Positions 23,401-46,494 are shown, counted from the stretch's first letter. The stretch: DNA of 64,000 nucleotides from Clostridium_F caseinilyticum (GCF_046127645.1 NZ_CP175919.1), one strand, 5' to 3'. Notes: generated from the letters alone by a model not told the origin. A program made the numbers and translations.

Positions 23401-24842
23401 TGAAGAATAATAAAAAGATTAATTTACAAGAAAAAGAATTATACAAATTATTTAACAAAATAAAATTTGAAGAAAATATTTTCAATAATATAGAAGAGGA
23501 AGTAGATATTGATCAAAAGGAGAGAATAAAGAAAAATTTAAATAATAAAATAAAAAGAGAAAATAGATCTAATAAGCTAAAATATACTTCTGTTGCCGCA
23601 GCTATAACATTAGTATTTTCAATAGGAATTGTTACTGCATCACCGACCTTTGCTAAAAATATTCCAGTTTTAAATTCTATAATGCAAATACTAAATAATA
23701 AACATGGCACTAAAGGTGACTATGCAAAATACTCTGAAATAATAAATAAATCAGTTTCAAATAATGGAATAACAATTACAATAAATGAAGTAATTGCAGA
23801 TGATTCAAAATTAGTTATAAGTTATACATTGAAAACCAATAAAAAAATAAAAGATTTAGAAGTATTTAGTATAAATCAATTTTTAAAGATAAATGGTAAA
23901 ACTTTTTCCTCAAGTGGAACTTCTATGGGCCAGGATATAGATGATTATACTTATATAGGTAGTGAGGAAATACACACTAGTATACCAGAAGATAAAGAAT
24001 TTAATGTCGATTTGAATATTACAGAAGTATCTGATATAAAAGGCAAGTGGGACTTTTCTTTTAGTGCATCAAAAGAAGAAATGTTTAGAGAAAGTACTGT
24101 ATTTAAACCAAATCAAAAATTGGATTTGCCAGACAGTAATGCAACTATCGATAAAGTAGTATTTTCACCTATAGATACCTCTATTTTCATAACTGGATAT
24201 GGTAAGAATAAAAATATAAAAGCAGGAGCTAATGGTGGTATGTTCGATTATAATTATTGGATTGCTTTTGATGATAATGGTGTGGAACTTATACCAAAGG
24301 GTCTTGGAGCAGGTGAACTTGACTTTAATAAAAATACATTTTCTTCTGAAATGCAATATGAAAAGTCTAAAAATATTCCCAAATATTTAACTATTATTCC
24401 TTGCAAAATTATTCCTTCAAATAGAGAAGGGGTAAAAATAGATGAAGGGGATAAAAAAATACCAATTTTTCTAGAAACAAAGAAACCTAAAGAAATAAGC
24501 GGATTTATAGATGGAGTATATCCAATAGAACTTCATCAAGGTAAAATAGGAAGTCTTATAATAAATGATATAAGAACAGAAAAAAATAAAACTATAGTTA
24601 GATATACAGCTAAAGGAAAAGCTCCTTACTTTCAAGCAGAAGATCTTCTTATAAAAGATAATAAAGGAGAATATGTTGAAATTAAAGATTATACTATAAG
24701 AAAAGATGATAAAAACCCTAATGAATTCACAAAGATATTTGAAGCATTAGATCCTAATAAGAAATATACCATATCTACAAGTAATCTTGATAATGTAGAA
24801 TTTAGAGATGATCTAAAATTTAAGATTGAATTTAATAAATAG
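23400..24842 (+). CDS. DUF4179 domain membrane protein, likely anti-sigma factor
   Basis: 480 aa. A charged cytoplasmic N-terminus (1-60) should hold the sigma factor. One membrane segment follows at about 64-82 (YTSVAAAITLVFSIGIVTA), then the DUF4179-type extracellular region (FAKNIPVLNSIMQILNNKHGTKGDYAKYSEIINKS) and a long beta-rich domain to the end. This is the standard architecture of clostridial partners of ECF sigma factors. It shares 1 nt with the sigma gene. A palindromic terminator follows 3 bp behind the stop and was the target of the IS element. Confidence 0.88.
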   Translation: MKNNKKINLQEKELYKLFNKIKFEENIFNNIEEEVDIDQKERIKKNLNNKIKRENRSNKLKYTSVAAAITLVFSIGIVTASPTFAKNIPVLNSIMQILNNKHGTKGDYAKYSEIINKSVSNNGITITINEVIADDSKLVISYTLKTNKKIKDLEVFSINQFLKINGKTFSSSGTSMGQDIDDYTYIGSEEIHTSIPEDKEFNVDLNITEVSDIKGKWDFSFSASKEEMFRESTVFKPNQKLDLPDSNATIDKVVFSPIDTSIFITGYGKNKNIKAGANGGMFDYNYWIAFDDNGVELIPKGLGAGELDFNKNTFSSEMQYEKSKNIPKYLTIIPCKIIPSNREGVKIDEGDKKIPIFLETKKPKEISGFIDGVYPIELHQGKIGSLIINDIRTEKNKTIVRYTAKGKAPYFQAEDLLIKDNKGEYVEIKDYTIRKDDKNPNEFTKIFEALDPNKKYTISTSNLDNVEFRDDLKFKIEFNK

Positions 24843-24845
24843 TAT

Positions 24846-24885
24846 AAATAAACCTCTAATAGATTAATCTATTAGAGGTTTATTT
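24846..24885 (+). terminator. Terminator of sigma/anti-sigma operon, left copy of IS target duplication
   Basis: 40-bp palindrome (AAATAAACCTCTAATAG and its complement). It is repeated exactly at 26492-26531 on the other side of the IS, so it is both the terminator and the target duplication. Confidence 0.88.
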
Positions 24886-26363
24886 CAGATTGTCCAAGAA
24901 CCCCATGCAAATGCATGGGGTTTTATAACGCTTTAATTTATTATGTGGTAGCATGTCAATGCACTGAACTATTTTTACAATAATAGGTGAATTTTTTTCA
25001 AATTGATTCAAAAAAAGGTGCGATAGCACTCTGGCTATCTTCTTCATATTCTGAACAGCTGCTGTTAATAAGCATTGCTCAGATACTTTTTCTATTCCTC
25101 GGAACCGAGCATAGCGTAGTCCATGTAGATTTTTTGAATCTGCAAAGCTACGCTCAATAGTTTCTTTTCTTCTTTTATAAATATTTTTGCCTTTATCTGT
25201 TTTAGTAAATCTGAAAACCTGATCTTTGTAGTCTTCCCAAACATGACGACGTATAGTTCTATTAGTTACTTTATCAGATGTTAAGCATTTATTTTTGTAT
25301 TTACATAGAGCGCAATGCTCCGCATCACTAACATATTCTTTATATCCTTCTCTTGTAGTAGTTTTATATTTTAAAAAATAATTATTGATACAAACATATC
25401 CGTCTAATTCTTTAACATATTGAAATCTATATTTAGTATACTTACCTTTAACATGAGGACCTGAACGAAAAGAAAAAACTCCTTGGTATTGTTTATTTGA
25501 TATTTTTTTACAAATAGGATTAGTAGAATAACCAGCATCTGCAACTATATATTTTGTATTAAAATTAAATTTTTTTATTTGAGTTTCTATTCTTTCAACA
25601 TATGGGTCTACATCATTTATATTTCCAGGAGTTACATGAACATCTGTAATAACATTATATTTTCCATCAACAGTTCTATGATCTAAGTAAAAAAATCCTT
25701 TGGGTTTTCCATCTCTAATCATATATCCGCTATCAGGATCAGTTGTACTAATCTTAATTTCTTTAGTTTCTTCTATTTTTTCTTTTTTTTTAGAGGTGTT
25801 TTTCCGTGATTTAGTCTATCTTCATTAATATCTTTTTCTAATTCATCAAAGTATTCCTTTGTAGATTTGGTAACCAATTCTTTTGTAAATTTATGTTTAT
25901 TAGCGTTAGCTTTTAAGTGAGTAGAATCAGTATATAAAATTTTTCCTTCTACTAGCTTTTTATTAATAGCTTGAAATACAATATTATCAAAGATTTCTTG
26001 ATATATATTAGTGTCATTAAATCGTTTTGTTCTATTTTGGCTTATAGTAGAATGACTAGGAATTTTATCTGTAAGTCCAAAGCCTAAAAACCATCTATAA
26101 GCTACATTAACTTCTATTTCTTTTACTAGCTGACGCTCAGAACGTATACCGAATAGGTATCCTATAAAAAGCATTTTAAATAATACAACTGGATCTATTG
26201 ATGGTCTGCCATTATTAGGACAATATAAATCTTTAGTTAAATCTCTTATGAATGAAAAATTTATGTATGTATTTATTTTTCTAAGTATATGATTGCTTGG
26301 TACTAAATTTTCTATATAAATTATTTCTAATTTACTTTGTTTTTCTTTACTGTTAGTAAGCAT
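24880..26363 (-). CDS. IS1182-family transposase, two frames joined by a -1 shift at A9
   Basis: DDE transposase of about 490 aa split into an upstream frame (to TAG at 25773-25775) and a downstream frame. The frames overlap at a run of nine A (plus-strand T9, 25783-25791): a -1 shift there joins LKKK to EKIEETKEIKIS and gives a normal IS1182-type protein. Visible: the TDSTH Asp, STTDPDSGYMIRDGK, LDHRTVDGKYN, VADAGYST with the second Asp, and the ERSFADSK Glu. The C4-like Cys pattern CALCKYKNKC is present. Start at 26363 (GGAGG 7 nt before) or 26369. Either programmed frameshifting or a slippage mutation. The stop codon lies inside the duplicated target. Confidence 0.85.
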
Positions 26364-26491
26364 TTTCATCCTCCATAGAAGCCCTACCGGGCATTTCTTT
26401 AGCCTATATTATATATATTCTACATAAATAATGAAAATCCTTTTTGTATAATTTAAAAGGCTGTTGACAAAATATGTTTATCAACAGCCTG
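24886..26491 (-). mobile_element. IS1182-family insertion sequence, about 1.6 kb
   Basis: Ends CAGATTGTCCA (left) and, inverted, CAGGCTGTTGA (right), 7 of 11 matching. The exact border is ambiguous because the palindromic target continues with TTATTT on both sides. Exact 40-bp direct repeats flank it (24846-24885 and 26492-26531). Internal hairpins at both ends (ACCCCATG/CATGGGGT near 24899-24922; GGCTGTTGA/TCAACAGCC at 26459-26490; GCCC/GGGC 26381-26392 before the transposase SD) may block read-in transcription. Confidence 0.85.
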
Positions 26492-26537
26492 AAATAAACC
26501 TCTAATAGATTAATCTATTAGAGGTTTATTTTTTAGA
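26492..26537 (+). terminator. Right copy of duplicated terminator
   Basis: Exact copy of 24846-24885, here followed by the natural TTTTTT tail. It is therefore the original 3' side of the sigma/anti-sigma terminator. Confidence 0.85.
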
Positions 26538-27060
26538 TATTTATTAAAATTAATATTTTTATGTTTTCGAAGGTTCTCTAGTTAACTAAGGAATGGTATT
26601 TAGGGATTATAAATTAGAAATTCTATCAAAGGGCTTTAGAAAGTAATTTTTTAAATAATTATAAATAATAGATATTAAAAATTTGTTATGAACTTATTTG
26701 TGGGCAAATTAAAAAATTTTCATATAAGTAATACTTTTAATTATGAGTAATTATAAATATTGCTTATAATTAGATATATTTTTGATTTTAGTGATAATTG
26801 AAAAGTTTAATAATTAAAACATATTTTATAATAGTTTTAATTATTTTTAAGTGAATAAATACGATAATATAAACAACATAACCTTGAGTATCTATATGAG
26901 ATAATAAGAGAAACATGAATAAAATTTGAATAATAATGAGTTAAATTCATATAAACTATTATAAATGTATTTTTTATTGAAATATAAATGATATAATAAA
27001 ACTCGTCCTTGAGACAAGGGCTTGAAAGTAACAAAAACTTTCAAAAACAAATTCGAAAAA
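26538..27060. other. Spacer upstream of rrn copy 3
   Basis: AT-rich with no gene. The block 26864-26940 resembles 17145-17215. TAGGGATTATAAAT (about 26600) recurs near 33481. An extended -10, TGATATAAT, lies at 26989-26997, and a TTGAAAGT/ACTTTCAA hairpin (about 27022-27044) lies between it and P2. Confidence 0.55.
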
Positions 27061-27065
27061 AGTTC

Positions 27066-27094
27066 TTGACAAAGAACAACAAATTTGTTAAGAT
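27066..27094 (+). promoter_or_regulatory. rrn copy 3 promoter P2
   Basis: TTGACA (27066-27071), 17-nt spacer, TAAGAT (27089-27094). Spacer variant as in copy 2. The upstream palindrome half is CAAATTCG rather than CAAATTTG. Confidence 0.88.
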
Positions 27095-27220
27095 ATAAAA
27101 GTCGCTGAGGCGATGTGGTCTTTGAAAATTAAACAGAGAATTAACAAGAAACATTCTTGTAACAGCCAGTAAGATAAGGTAATAAACCTTGTCAATGAAT
27201 TTGAGAACAGATTAAACTTT

Positions 27221-31919
<4,699 letters not shown>

Positions 31920-31971
31920 ATAAAAATTCACTGTGTAATTTTGAAAGAACAATCTTTCAAAACAAAATAAA

Positions 31972-32087
31972 TCTGGTGATTATGGCTTGAAGGTAACACC
32001 CGTTCCCATGCCGAACACGAAGGTTAAGCTTCAAAGCGCTGATGGTACTGCAGGGGAAGCCCTGTGGAAGAGTAAGTCGTTGCCAGA
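31972..32087 (+). rRNA. rrf: 5S ribosomal RNA, copy 3
   Basis: 116 nt, same as copy 1 by eye. Confidence 0.95.
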
Positions 32088-32095
32088 TGAAACGT

Positions 32096-32171
<76 letters not shown>

Positions 32172-32203
32172 GGAAAAACTAGTATTATTGCTAGTTTTTT
32201 TTA
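32172..32203 (+). terminator. Terminator of rrn copy 3
   Basis: AAAAACTAG/CTAGTTTTT hairpin with a long T-run directly behind tRNA-Phe. Confidence 0.9.
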
Positions 32204-33838
32204 TTTTAAAACTAAAAAACTTTAATAATTTATACATTAAAATACATACCAGAAAAGTAGTATTATGTAATAACTTTAATTGAATATTTTATGTGAAAAT
32301 ATATTATTAAGAAAAGAGAAAATACCAGCCATATAGCTGGTATTTTTATTATTATAAGATCATTTCAACATTAATATGCATTAAGAGTAATTTACATGTT
32401 TGGTTATCTAAATTTAATAGTATATATTTTTATAGTTTCTTTATTACATTTTATCTTATGAACTATTTCATTATTTATTTCAATTAGTCTAATACTTATT
32501 TATAAATTAATATGATTCAATAAAAATATTAATAAAACTTATAGAAATCAAGAGAAGTGTAAATTTTTACGAATAGATATTTATAAATTATTTTGAGGAA
32601 TAGGATATAAATTTATAATAGAAACAATAGTATATACAATTGTATATACTTATTAAACAATAAAATGCCTAATACATATAGCTTATTTAATATCTTAAGC
32701 TATATGTATATATTAGTATTTACTTATTTTTTGATCTTGTAGGATATAGATGATACTTGGTATAATCTATATTTTATCAGTAAGGATACTAGATAACTTT
32801 AAATTTGCATTCATAAATAAAGATATGAAATAATTTTGAAAATGCTATATATTGTCCTTGTCTTGTTTTAGATATTTTATTTATAATAGGTTTGTATGGA
32901 TTTATTTAAATATAAAAGGTCTAAGAATAAATTTTTATAGCTTCTCAAAGATATATTATAAATATATATGTGATAGTAATATGGTATGGTAGAGAAAAAG
33001 TATTATATATAGTGTAGTTAGTTGGAAGAGTTATTCTTCCTTATCTATTCAATTATGGCCTATTATAAATTTAAGTATTATTTGTTATTTATAAAAAATA
33101 AGAGAAATAAATATAAATGGATAAATAAAAAAATGATTAATTATTATGGTCTTGAAATTTTACATCTATTTAAGTATAAAAATAAAGACAATATTTCAAA
33201 AAATATTGTGAGTTTAGTATGGAAGGAATAGTTGTATCTTGATGAAGCAATTGTTAAATATTATAATAATTGAAGGTAAAATTTAAAATAATCTGTTCTT
33301 TTTATATTATTTTATATGACAATAATTTTAGAAACAACAGCTTATTTATATTATAAGAGAATAATGTAATATATTTACAATGAATTCTAAACAAGTTATA
33401 AAAAACTATTGTTAATTTTAATATATAGTAATAGTTTAATTTATATAGTTATTTTAAAGATTTTTTACACTTACAGGAACTAGGGATTATAAATATATCA
33501 TGCAATTAAGATATATTTTAAATTTGAAAATTAAAATTTAAAGTAGTACAGATGAATATATACTATTTCTGTATGTATAATATTAATGTGCCAATATACT
33601 ACTAATATAACATGAATAAATTGATACGTGGCCGTGTGTATCAATATGCTTAAATTCTATATATCGATAGTATATTAAAGGAAAATAAATTCAATATTGT
33701 TATTTGAAAAATTATATTAAGAATAAATTAATAGTATCTGATAGAATATATTTTGTCATTGAGGCGTTAAAGTTTAAAAGAATTATAAAATAATAATTTG
33801 ATAACTTTAAAGCATCAAAACAAATTTGAAAAAAGTTC
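32204..33838. other. 1.6-kb AT-rich spacer with orphan hairpins
   Basis: No recognisable gene. A good terminator, AAATACCAGC/GCTGGTATTT, is at 32320-32352, and a second long hairpin, CTAATA-CATATAGCTTA with its complement, is at 32669-32716. Neither has a gene before it, which suggests genes decayed here. A 69-codon frame from TTG 33022 to 33231 has no SD and a Tyr/Lys/Asn composition set by base bias; I do not call it. 33598-33690 resembles 39933-40012 before copy 5. Confidence 0.55.
33636..33686 (+). repeat. Upstream block shared by rrn copies 4 and 5 (first copy)
   Basis: GTGTATCAATATGCTTAAA...ATAGTATATTA-AGGAAA, alignable over about 50 bp with 39959-40009. Both lie 130-210 bp upstream of the P2 promoter. 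Confidence 0.65.
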
Positions 33839-33867
33839 TTGACAAGAACAATCAAATTTGTTAAGAT
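33839..33867 (+). promoter_or_regulatory. rrn copy 4 promoter P2
   Basis: TTGACA (33839-33844), 17-nt spacer, TAAGAT (33862-33867). The spacer variant (AGAACAATC) and the full palindrome are shared with copy 1. Confidence 0.88.
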
Positions 33868-33993
33868 ATAAAAGTCGCTGAGGCGATGTGGTCTTTGAAA
33901 ATTAAACAGAGAATTAACAAGAAACATTCTTGTAACAGCCAGTAAGATAAGGTAATAAACCTTGTCAATGAATTTGAGAAGAGATTAAACTTT

Positions 33994-35515
<1,522 letters not shown>

Positions 35516-35731
35516 TAGAAAGAAGAAAATTCTTTCTAAAGGCTGAATTCTCTGTTTAATTTTGAGAGACCATTCTCTCAAAATGAAGTTAAACATTAAT
35601 ATGTTTAACTAAGTGATTGTGCCAAATCATAGATTTGGAACATCTACTTATGTTCTTTGAAAATTGCACAGTGAATAATGAAAAAGTAAAGCTAAAGGTA
35701 TAAAATCCTTTGTAATAATGAACAATTTTAA

Positions 35732-38633
<2,902 letters not shown>

Positions 38634-38685
38634 ATAAAAATTCACTGTGTAATTTTGAAAGAACAATCTTTCAAAACAAAATAAA

Positions 38686-38801
38686 TCTGGTGATTATGGC
38701 TTGAAGGTAACACCCGTTCCCATGCCGAACACGAAGGTTAAGCTTCAAAGCGCTGATGGTACTGCAGGGGAAGCCCTGTGGAAGAGTAAGTCGTTGCCAG
38801 A
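38686..38801 (+). rRNA. rrf: 5S ribosomal RNA, copy 4
   Basis: 116 nt, same as copy 1 by eye. Confidence 0.95.
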
Positions 38802-38809
38802 TGAAACGT

Positions 38810-38885
<76 letters not shown>

Positions 38886-38922
38886 AAAAGCACTTAAGAT
38901 AACAATCTTAAGTGCTTTTTAT
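38886..38922 (+). terminator. Terminator of rrn copy 4
   Basis: AAAAGCACTTAAGAT pairs with ATCTTAAGTGCTTTT, followed by T. It differs from the copy 3 terminator although both follow tRNA-Phe. Confidence 0.9.
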
Positions 38923-39023
38923 GGTAAATTAAACTTTTAAATGCAATTTTGCTTAAAATTTAATTTTTTTTATGTTAAAATTGAACTGTGATAGAAATAA
39001 ATTTATTATAAAGGAGAATTTTT

Positions 39024-39767
39024 ATGGAGAATAATATAATAGCTATAGTTAATGGGAAAGAAATCACAAATAAAGATGTAGATAATACAATACTTAGTTT
39101 CCCAAAAGAAAGACAAACTTATTTAAATACAGAAAAGGGAAGAGAAGATCTAATAAAACAAATGATTGATTTTGAACTTTCATATAATTATGCTAAAGAA
39201 ATGAAATTTGATGAGACAGAAGACTTTAGAAAACAATTAGAAGCTACTAAGAAACAACTTTTAATACAAGTTGCAGTGTCTAGTGTTTTAGCTAGAGCTA
39301 CAGTTTCAGAAGAAGAAATTAAAAAATATTATGAAGATAATAAAGAAGAATTTAGAACACAAGAACTTATAACAGCAAGACATATATTAGTTGATTCATT
39401 AGATGAAGCTAACAATATATATGAAGAGATAAAAAATGGATTAGATTTTTCAGAAGCTGCAGAAAAATATTCAAAATGTCCTTCTAAAGCTCAAGGGGGA
39501 AGTTTAGGAACATTTACTAAAGGCCAAATGGTTCCAGAATTTGAAAAGGCAGTACTTGAAGCAGAGGTTAATGAGGTCACAGAAGCTGTTAAAACTCAAT
39601 TTGGATATCATTTGATAATAGTTGATAATAAAAGAGAAAGCATGATTAAACCTTTCGATGAAGTTAAAGCTATGATAAATAGTAAACTTATACAAGAAAA
39701 ACAAAATGAACAATATAATGAATTCACACAAAATTTAAGAGATAAATATACAGTTGAAGTAAAATAA
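39024..39767 (+). CDS. Parvulin-type peptidyl-prolyl cis-trans isomerase, cytoplasmic
   Basis: 247 aa. A SurA/PrsA-like N-terminal chaperone part (IVNGKEITNKDVDNTI...) is followed by a rotamase domain at about 115-205: ITARHILVDSLDEA, the FSEAAEKYSKCPSKAQGGSLGTFTKGQMVPEFEKAV signature, and FGYHLIIVDNK. Unlike PrsA it has no signal peptide or lipobox, so it should act in the cytoplasm. Possibly a folding helper; clients unknown. AAAGGAG lies 9 nt before ATG. It sits alone between rrn copies 4 and 5 with its own terminator. Confidence 0.93.
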   Translation: MENNIIAIVNGKEITNKDVDNTILSFPKERQTYLNTEKGREDLIKQMIDFELSYNYAKEMKFDETEDFRKQLEATKKQLLIQVAVSSVLARATVSEEEIKKYYEDNKEEFRTQELITARHILVDSLDEANNIYEEIKNGLDFSEAAEKYSKCPSKAQGGSLGTFTKGQMVPEFEKAVLEAEVNEVTEAVKTQFGYHLIIVDNKRESMIKPFDEVKAMINSKLIQEKQNEQYNEFTQNLRDKYTVEVK

Positions 39768-39788
39768 TTTGAAATAAAATGAAATTAT

Positions 39789-39822
39789 AAAAAAGATAAC
39801 AAATTAGTTGTTATCTTTTTTT
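39789..39822 (+). terminator. Terminator of the prolyl isomerase gene
   Basis: AAAAGATAACAA/TTGTTATCTTTT stem, 5-nt loop, T-run. The following DNA to 40135 holds only rrn upstream sequence. Confidence 0.88.
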
Positions 39823-39958
39823 ATTTAATAAATATGTATATTTATTAAAATTAAAGGATATAATTATATTGAAAAATAGATATAATGTATTTATTTAAAG
39901 GTAGATGATATTTAATAAAGAATCATTATATGTACTAATATGGCATAAAGCTTGCCAG

Positions 39959-40009
39959 GTGTATCAATATGCTTAAACTGTATAAATTAATAGTATATTA
40001 GAGGAAATA
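39959..40009 (+). repeat. Upstream block shared by rrn copies 4 and 5 (second copy)
   Basis: Partner of 33636-33686; similarity begins earlier, at TACTAATAT (about 39933). Confidence 0.65.
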
Positions 40010-40135
40010 TAATCTAATATTAATATTTTAATTGTTGTAGAAAACGTAAATCTTTATTATTTGATAACATATGTATTGTTGTTTGTGAGTGACGCAAGCA
40101 AATGAAAGACATCAAAACTCATTTGAAAAAAGTTC

Positions 40136-40164
40136 TTGACAAAGAACAACAAATTTGTTAAGAT
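40136..40164 (+). promoter_or_regulatory. rrn copy 5 promoter P2
   Basis: TTGACA (40136-40141), 17-nt spacer, TAAGAT (40159-40164). Spacer variant as in copies 2 and 3. Confidence 0.88.
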
Positions 40165-40290
40165 ATAAAAGTCGCTGAGGCGATGTGGTCTTTGAAAATT
40201 AAACAGAGAATTAACAAGAAACATTCTTGTAACAGCCAGTAAGATAAGGTAATAAACCTTGTCAATGAATTTGAGAAGAGATTAAACTTT

Positions 40291-41812
<1,522 letters not shown>

Positions 41813-42028
41813 TAGAAAGAAGAAAATTCTTTCTAAAGGCTGAATTCTCTGTTTAATTTTGAGAGACCATTCTCTCAAAATGAAGTTAAACATTAATATG
41901 TTTAACTAAGTGATTGTGCCAAATCATAGATTTGGAACATCTACTTATGTTCTTTGAAAATTGCACAGTGAATAATGAAAAAGTAAAGCTAAAGGTATAA
42001 AATCCTTTGTAATAATGAACAATTTTAA

Positions 42029-44930
<2,902 letters not shown>

Positions 44931-44982
44931 ATAAAAATTCACTGTGTAATTTTGAAAGAACAATCTTTCAAAACAAAATAAA

Positions 44983-45098
44983 TCTGGTGATTATGGCTTG
45001 AAGGTAACACCCGTTCCCATGCCGAACACGAAGGTTAAGCTTCAAAGCGCTGATGGTACTGCAGGGGAAGCCCTGTGGAAGAGTAAGTCGTTGCCAGA
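44983..45098 (+). rRNA. rrf: 5S ribosomal RNA, copy 5
   Basis: 116 nt; last gene of the array. No tRNA follows, unlike copies 1-4. Confidence 0.95.
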
Positions 45099-45109
45099 TA
45101 AATATAAAA

Positions 45110-45148
45110 AATAAGAACTCAATTAATTGATTGAGTTCTTATTTTTTT
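45110..45148 (+). terminator. Terminator of rrn copy 5
   Basis: AATAAGAACTCAAT (45110-45123) with ATTGAGTTCTTATT (45130-45143), then a T-run, 12 nt behind 5S. Confidence 0.92.
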
Positions 45149-45304
45149 AAATTTTTATAATACATTAAATAAATTTAAGAGATAAGTAAAGTAATATTAT
45201 AATTATAGTAACATTATAGAGATAGTAATATTATAAATAAAGTAATATTATCAATAAAATATGACATAAAACATTTTAAATTTTATATAAAAAGGAGTGA
45301 TTTA

Positions 45305-45650
45305 GTGGAATGTGATAAAAAAGAGAAGAATTTTCATCGAGCTTAGGTATATTCTTTGCTACATTAGGCTCAGCAGTTGGATTGGGGAATATATGGAAAA
45401 TTCCGTATTTAGTATGATCTAACGGTGGAGCAGCTTATTTATTTATATATTATGTGTATTTTTTATAGAAATACCTATAATGATAAGTGAATTTTATATA
45501 GGAAGAAATACAAGGAGTAATGTTATAGGAGCTATAAAAACTTTGAGGCCAAAATCTAAATGGCCTGTAAGTAGTACTTGTTTCTTCTTTAGGAGTAATT
45601 AAGTTTTAATAATTACAGTAGTTGATATATAATTATTATATATAATAGCC
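45305..45650 (+). pseudogene. Broken sodium:neurotransmitter (NSS) family symporter, N-terminal fragment
   Basis: AAAGGAGTGA precedes a GTG at 45305, but the frame shifts after about nine codons. It then reads FSSSLGIFFATLGSAVGLGN and IWKIPYLV, the hallmark of helix 1 of NSS symporters. A TGA (45416-45418) replaces the expected Gly before SNGGAAYLFIYY. A further shift leads to IPIMISEFYIGRNTRS and AIKTLRPKSKWP. Only about 110 of the usual roughly 450 residues remain, with at least two frameshifts and one stop. The sirtuin gene begins where the rest of the symporter should be, so the 3' part was deleted. Dead gene. Confidence 0.85.
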
Positions 45651-45668
45651 TATTTAGGAGATGATAAT

Positions 45669-46412
45669 ATGAGTTTAGAAGATTTAAAAAATATCATAGA
45701 TAATAGTGAGAATATAGTATTTTTAGGTGGAGCAGGTGTATCTACAGAAAGTAATATTCCTGATTTTAGATCAAATAATGGATTATATAAAGCAAAAAAT
45801 AATTTGAAATATTCACCAGAAGCAATGTTAAGCCATAGTTTTTTCAAAAAGCATATTGAAGAATTTTTCGAGTTTTATAAAAAGCAAATGATATACAAAA
45901 ATGCAAAGCCTAATTTAGCTCATCATGCTTTAGCTGAGCTAGAAAAGATGGGAAAATTAAAAGCTATAATAACACAAAATATTGATGGATTGCATCAATT
46001 AGCAGGTTCTAAAAATGTATTAGAGTTACATGGAAGTGTACATAGAAATTATTGTGTTGATTGCAATGAAAAATATGACTTAGAATATATATTAGATGCT
46101 AAAAATAATAATAAAGATATACCACGTTGTAAGAAATGTGGAGGTATAGTTAGACCAGATATAGTACTTTATGAAGAAGGATTGGATATGAATATTGTAA
46201 ATAAAGCCATATATTATGTAGAAAATACAGATGTATTTATAGTAGGTGGTACATCACTTGTAGTGTATCCAGCTGCTGGATTAGTTAATTATTATAAGGG
46301 TAAAAAGTTAGTCTTAATAAATAAAGGAGAAACATCTTATGATAAAGGAGCTAATTTAGTTATTCATGATTCTATAGGTACTGTTTTAGAAAAATCAATT
46401 TTAAAAAACTAA
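45669..46412 (+). CDS. NAD-dependent protein deacylase, SIR2 family
   Basis: Class III (sirtuin) deacylase, 247 aa. NAD-binding FLGGAGVSTESNIPDFR (residues 18-34); TQNIDGLHQLAGS with the substrate/NAD loop; catalytic His in ELHGSVHRN. The Zn site is C-x2-C...C-x2-C (CVDCNEKY, CKKCGG), followed by RPDIVLYEE and GTSLVVYPAAGL. The intact motif set predicts an active enzyme of the bacterial CobB/NpdA kind. TAGGAG lies 8 nt before ATG. Monocistronic, with a terminator overlapping its stop codon. Confidence 0.95.
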   Translation: MSLEDLKNIIDNSENIVFLGGAGVSTESNIPDFRSNNGLYKAKNNLKYSPEAMLSHSFFKKHIEEFFEFYKKQMIYKNAKPNLAHHALAELEKMGKLKAIITQNIDGLHQLAGSKNVLELHGSVHRNYCVDCNEKYDLEYILDAKNNNKDIPRCKKCGGIVRPDIVLYEEGLDMNIVNKAIYYVENTDVFIVGGTSLVVYPAAGLVNYYKGKKLVLINKGETSYDKGANLVIHDSIGTVLEKSILKN

Positions 46413-46436
46413 CCAAATTTTTGGTTAGTTTTTTAA
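46403..46436 (+). terminator. Terminator of the sirtuin gene
   Basis: AAAAAACTAACCAA (46403-46416) with TTGGTTAGTTTTTT (46421-46434), 4-nt loop. The stem includes the TAA stop (46410-46412). Confidence 0.88.
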
Positions 46437-46445
46437 AAATAAATG

Positions 46446-46473
46446 TTGACAAAGTTAAAATTTCTGATATAAT
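46446..46473 (+). promoter_or_regulatory. tRNA-Cys promoter
   Basis: TTGACA (46446-46451), 16-nt spacer, TATAAT (46468-46473), about 20 nt before the tRNA. Consensus-strength promoter. Confidence 0.82.
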
Positions 46474-46494
46474 AAATTATGTTGAATTGAATAC

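Noticed and set aside
24899..24922. CCCATG/CATGGG hairpin near the left IS end as an independent terminator of the sigma operon
   Set aside because: It lies inside the IS, overlapping the end of the transposase gene, and the operon already ends at the palindrome 24846-24885.
33022..33231. 69-codon frame from TTG in the spacer before rrn copy 4
   Set aside because: No Shine-Dalgarno, no terminator, residues are those expected from AT-rich DNA, and no family is recognisable.
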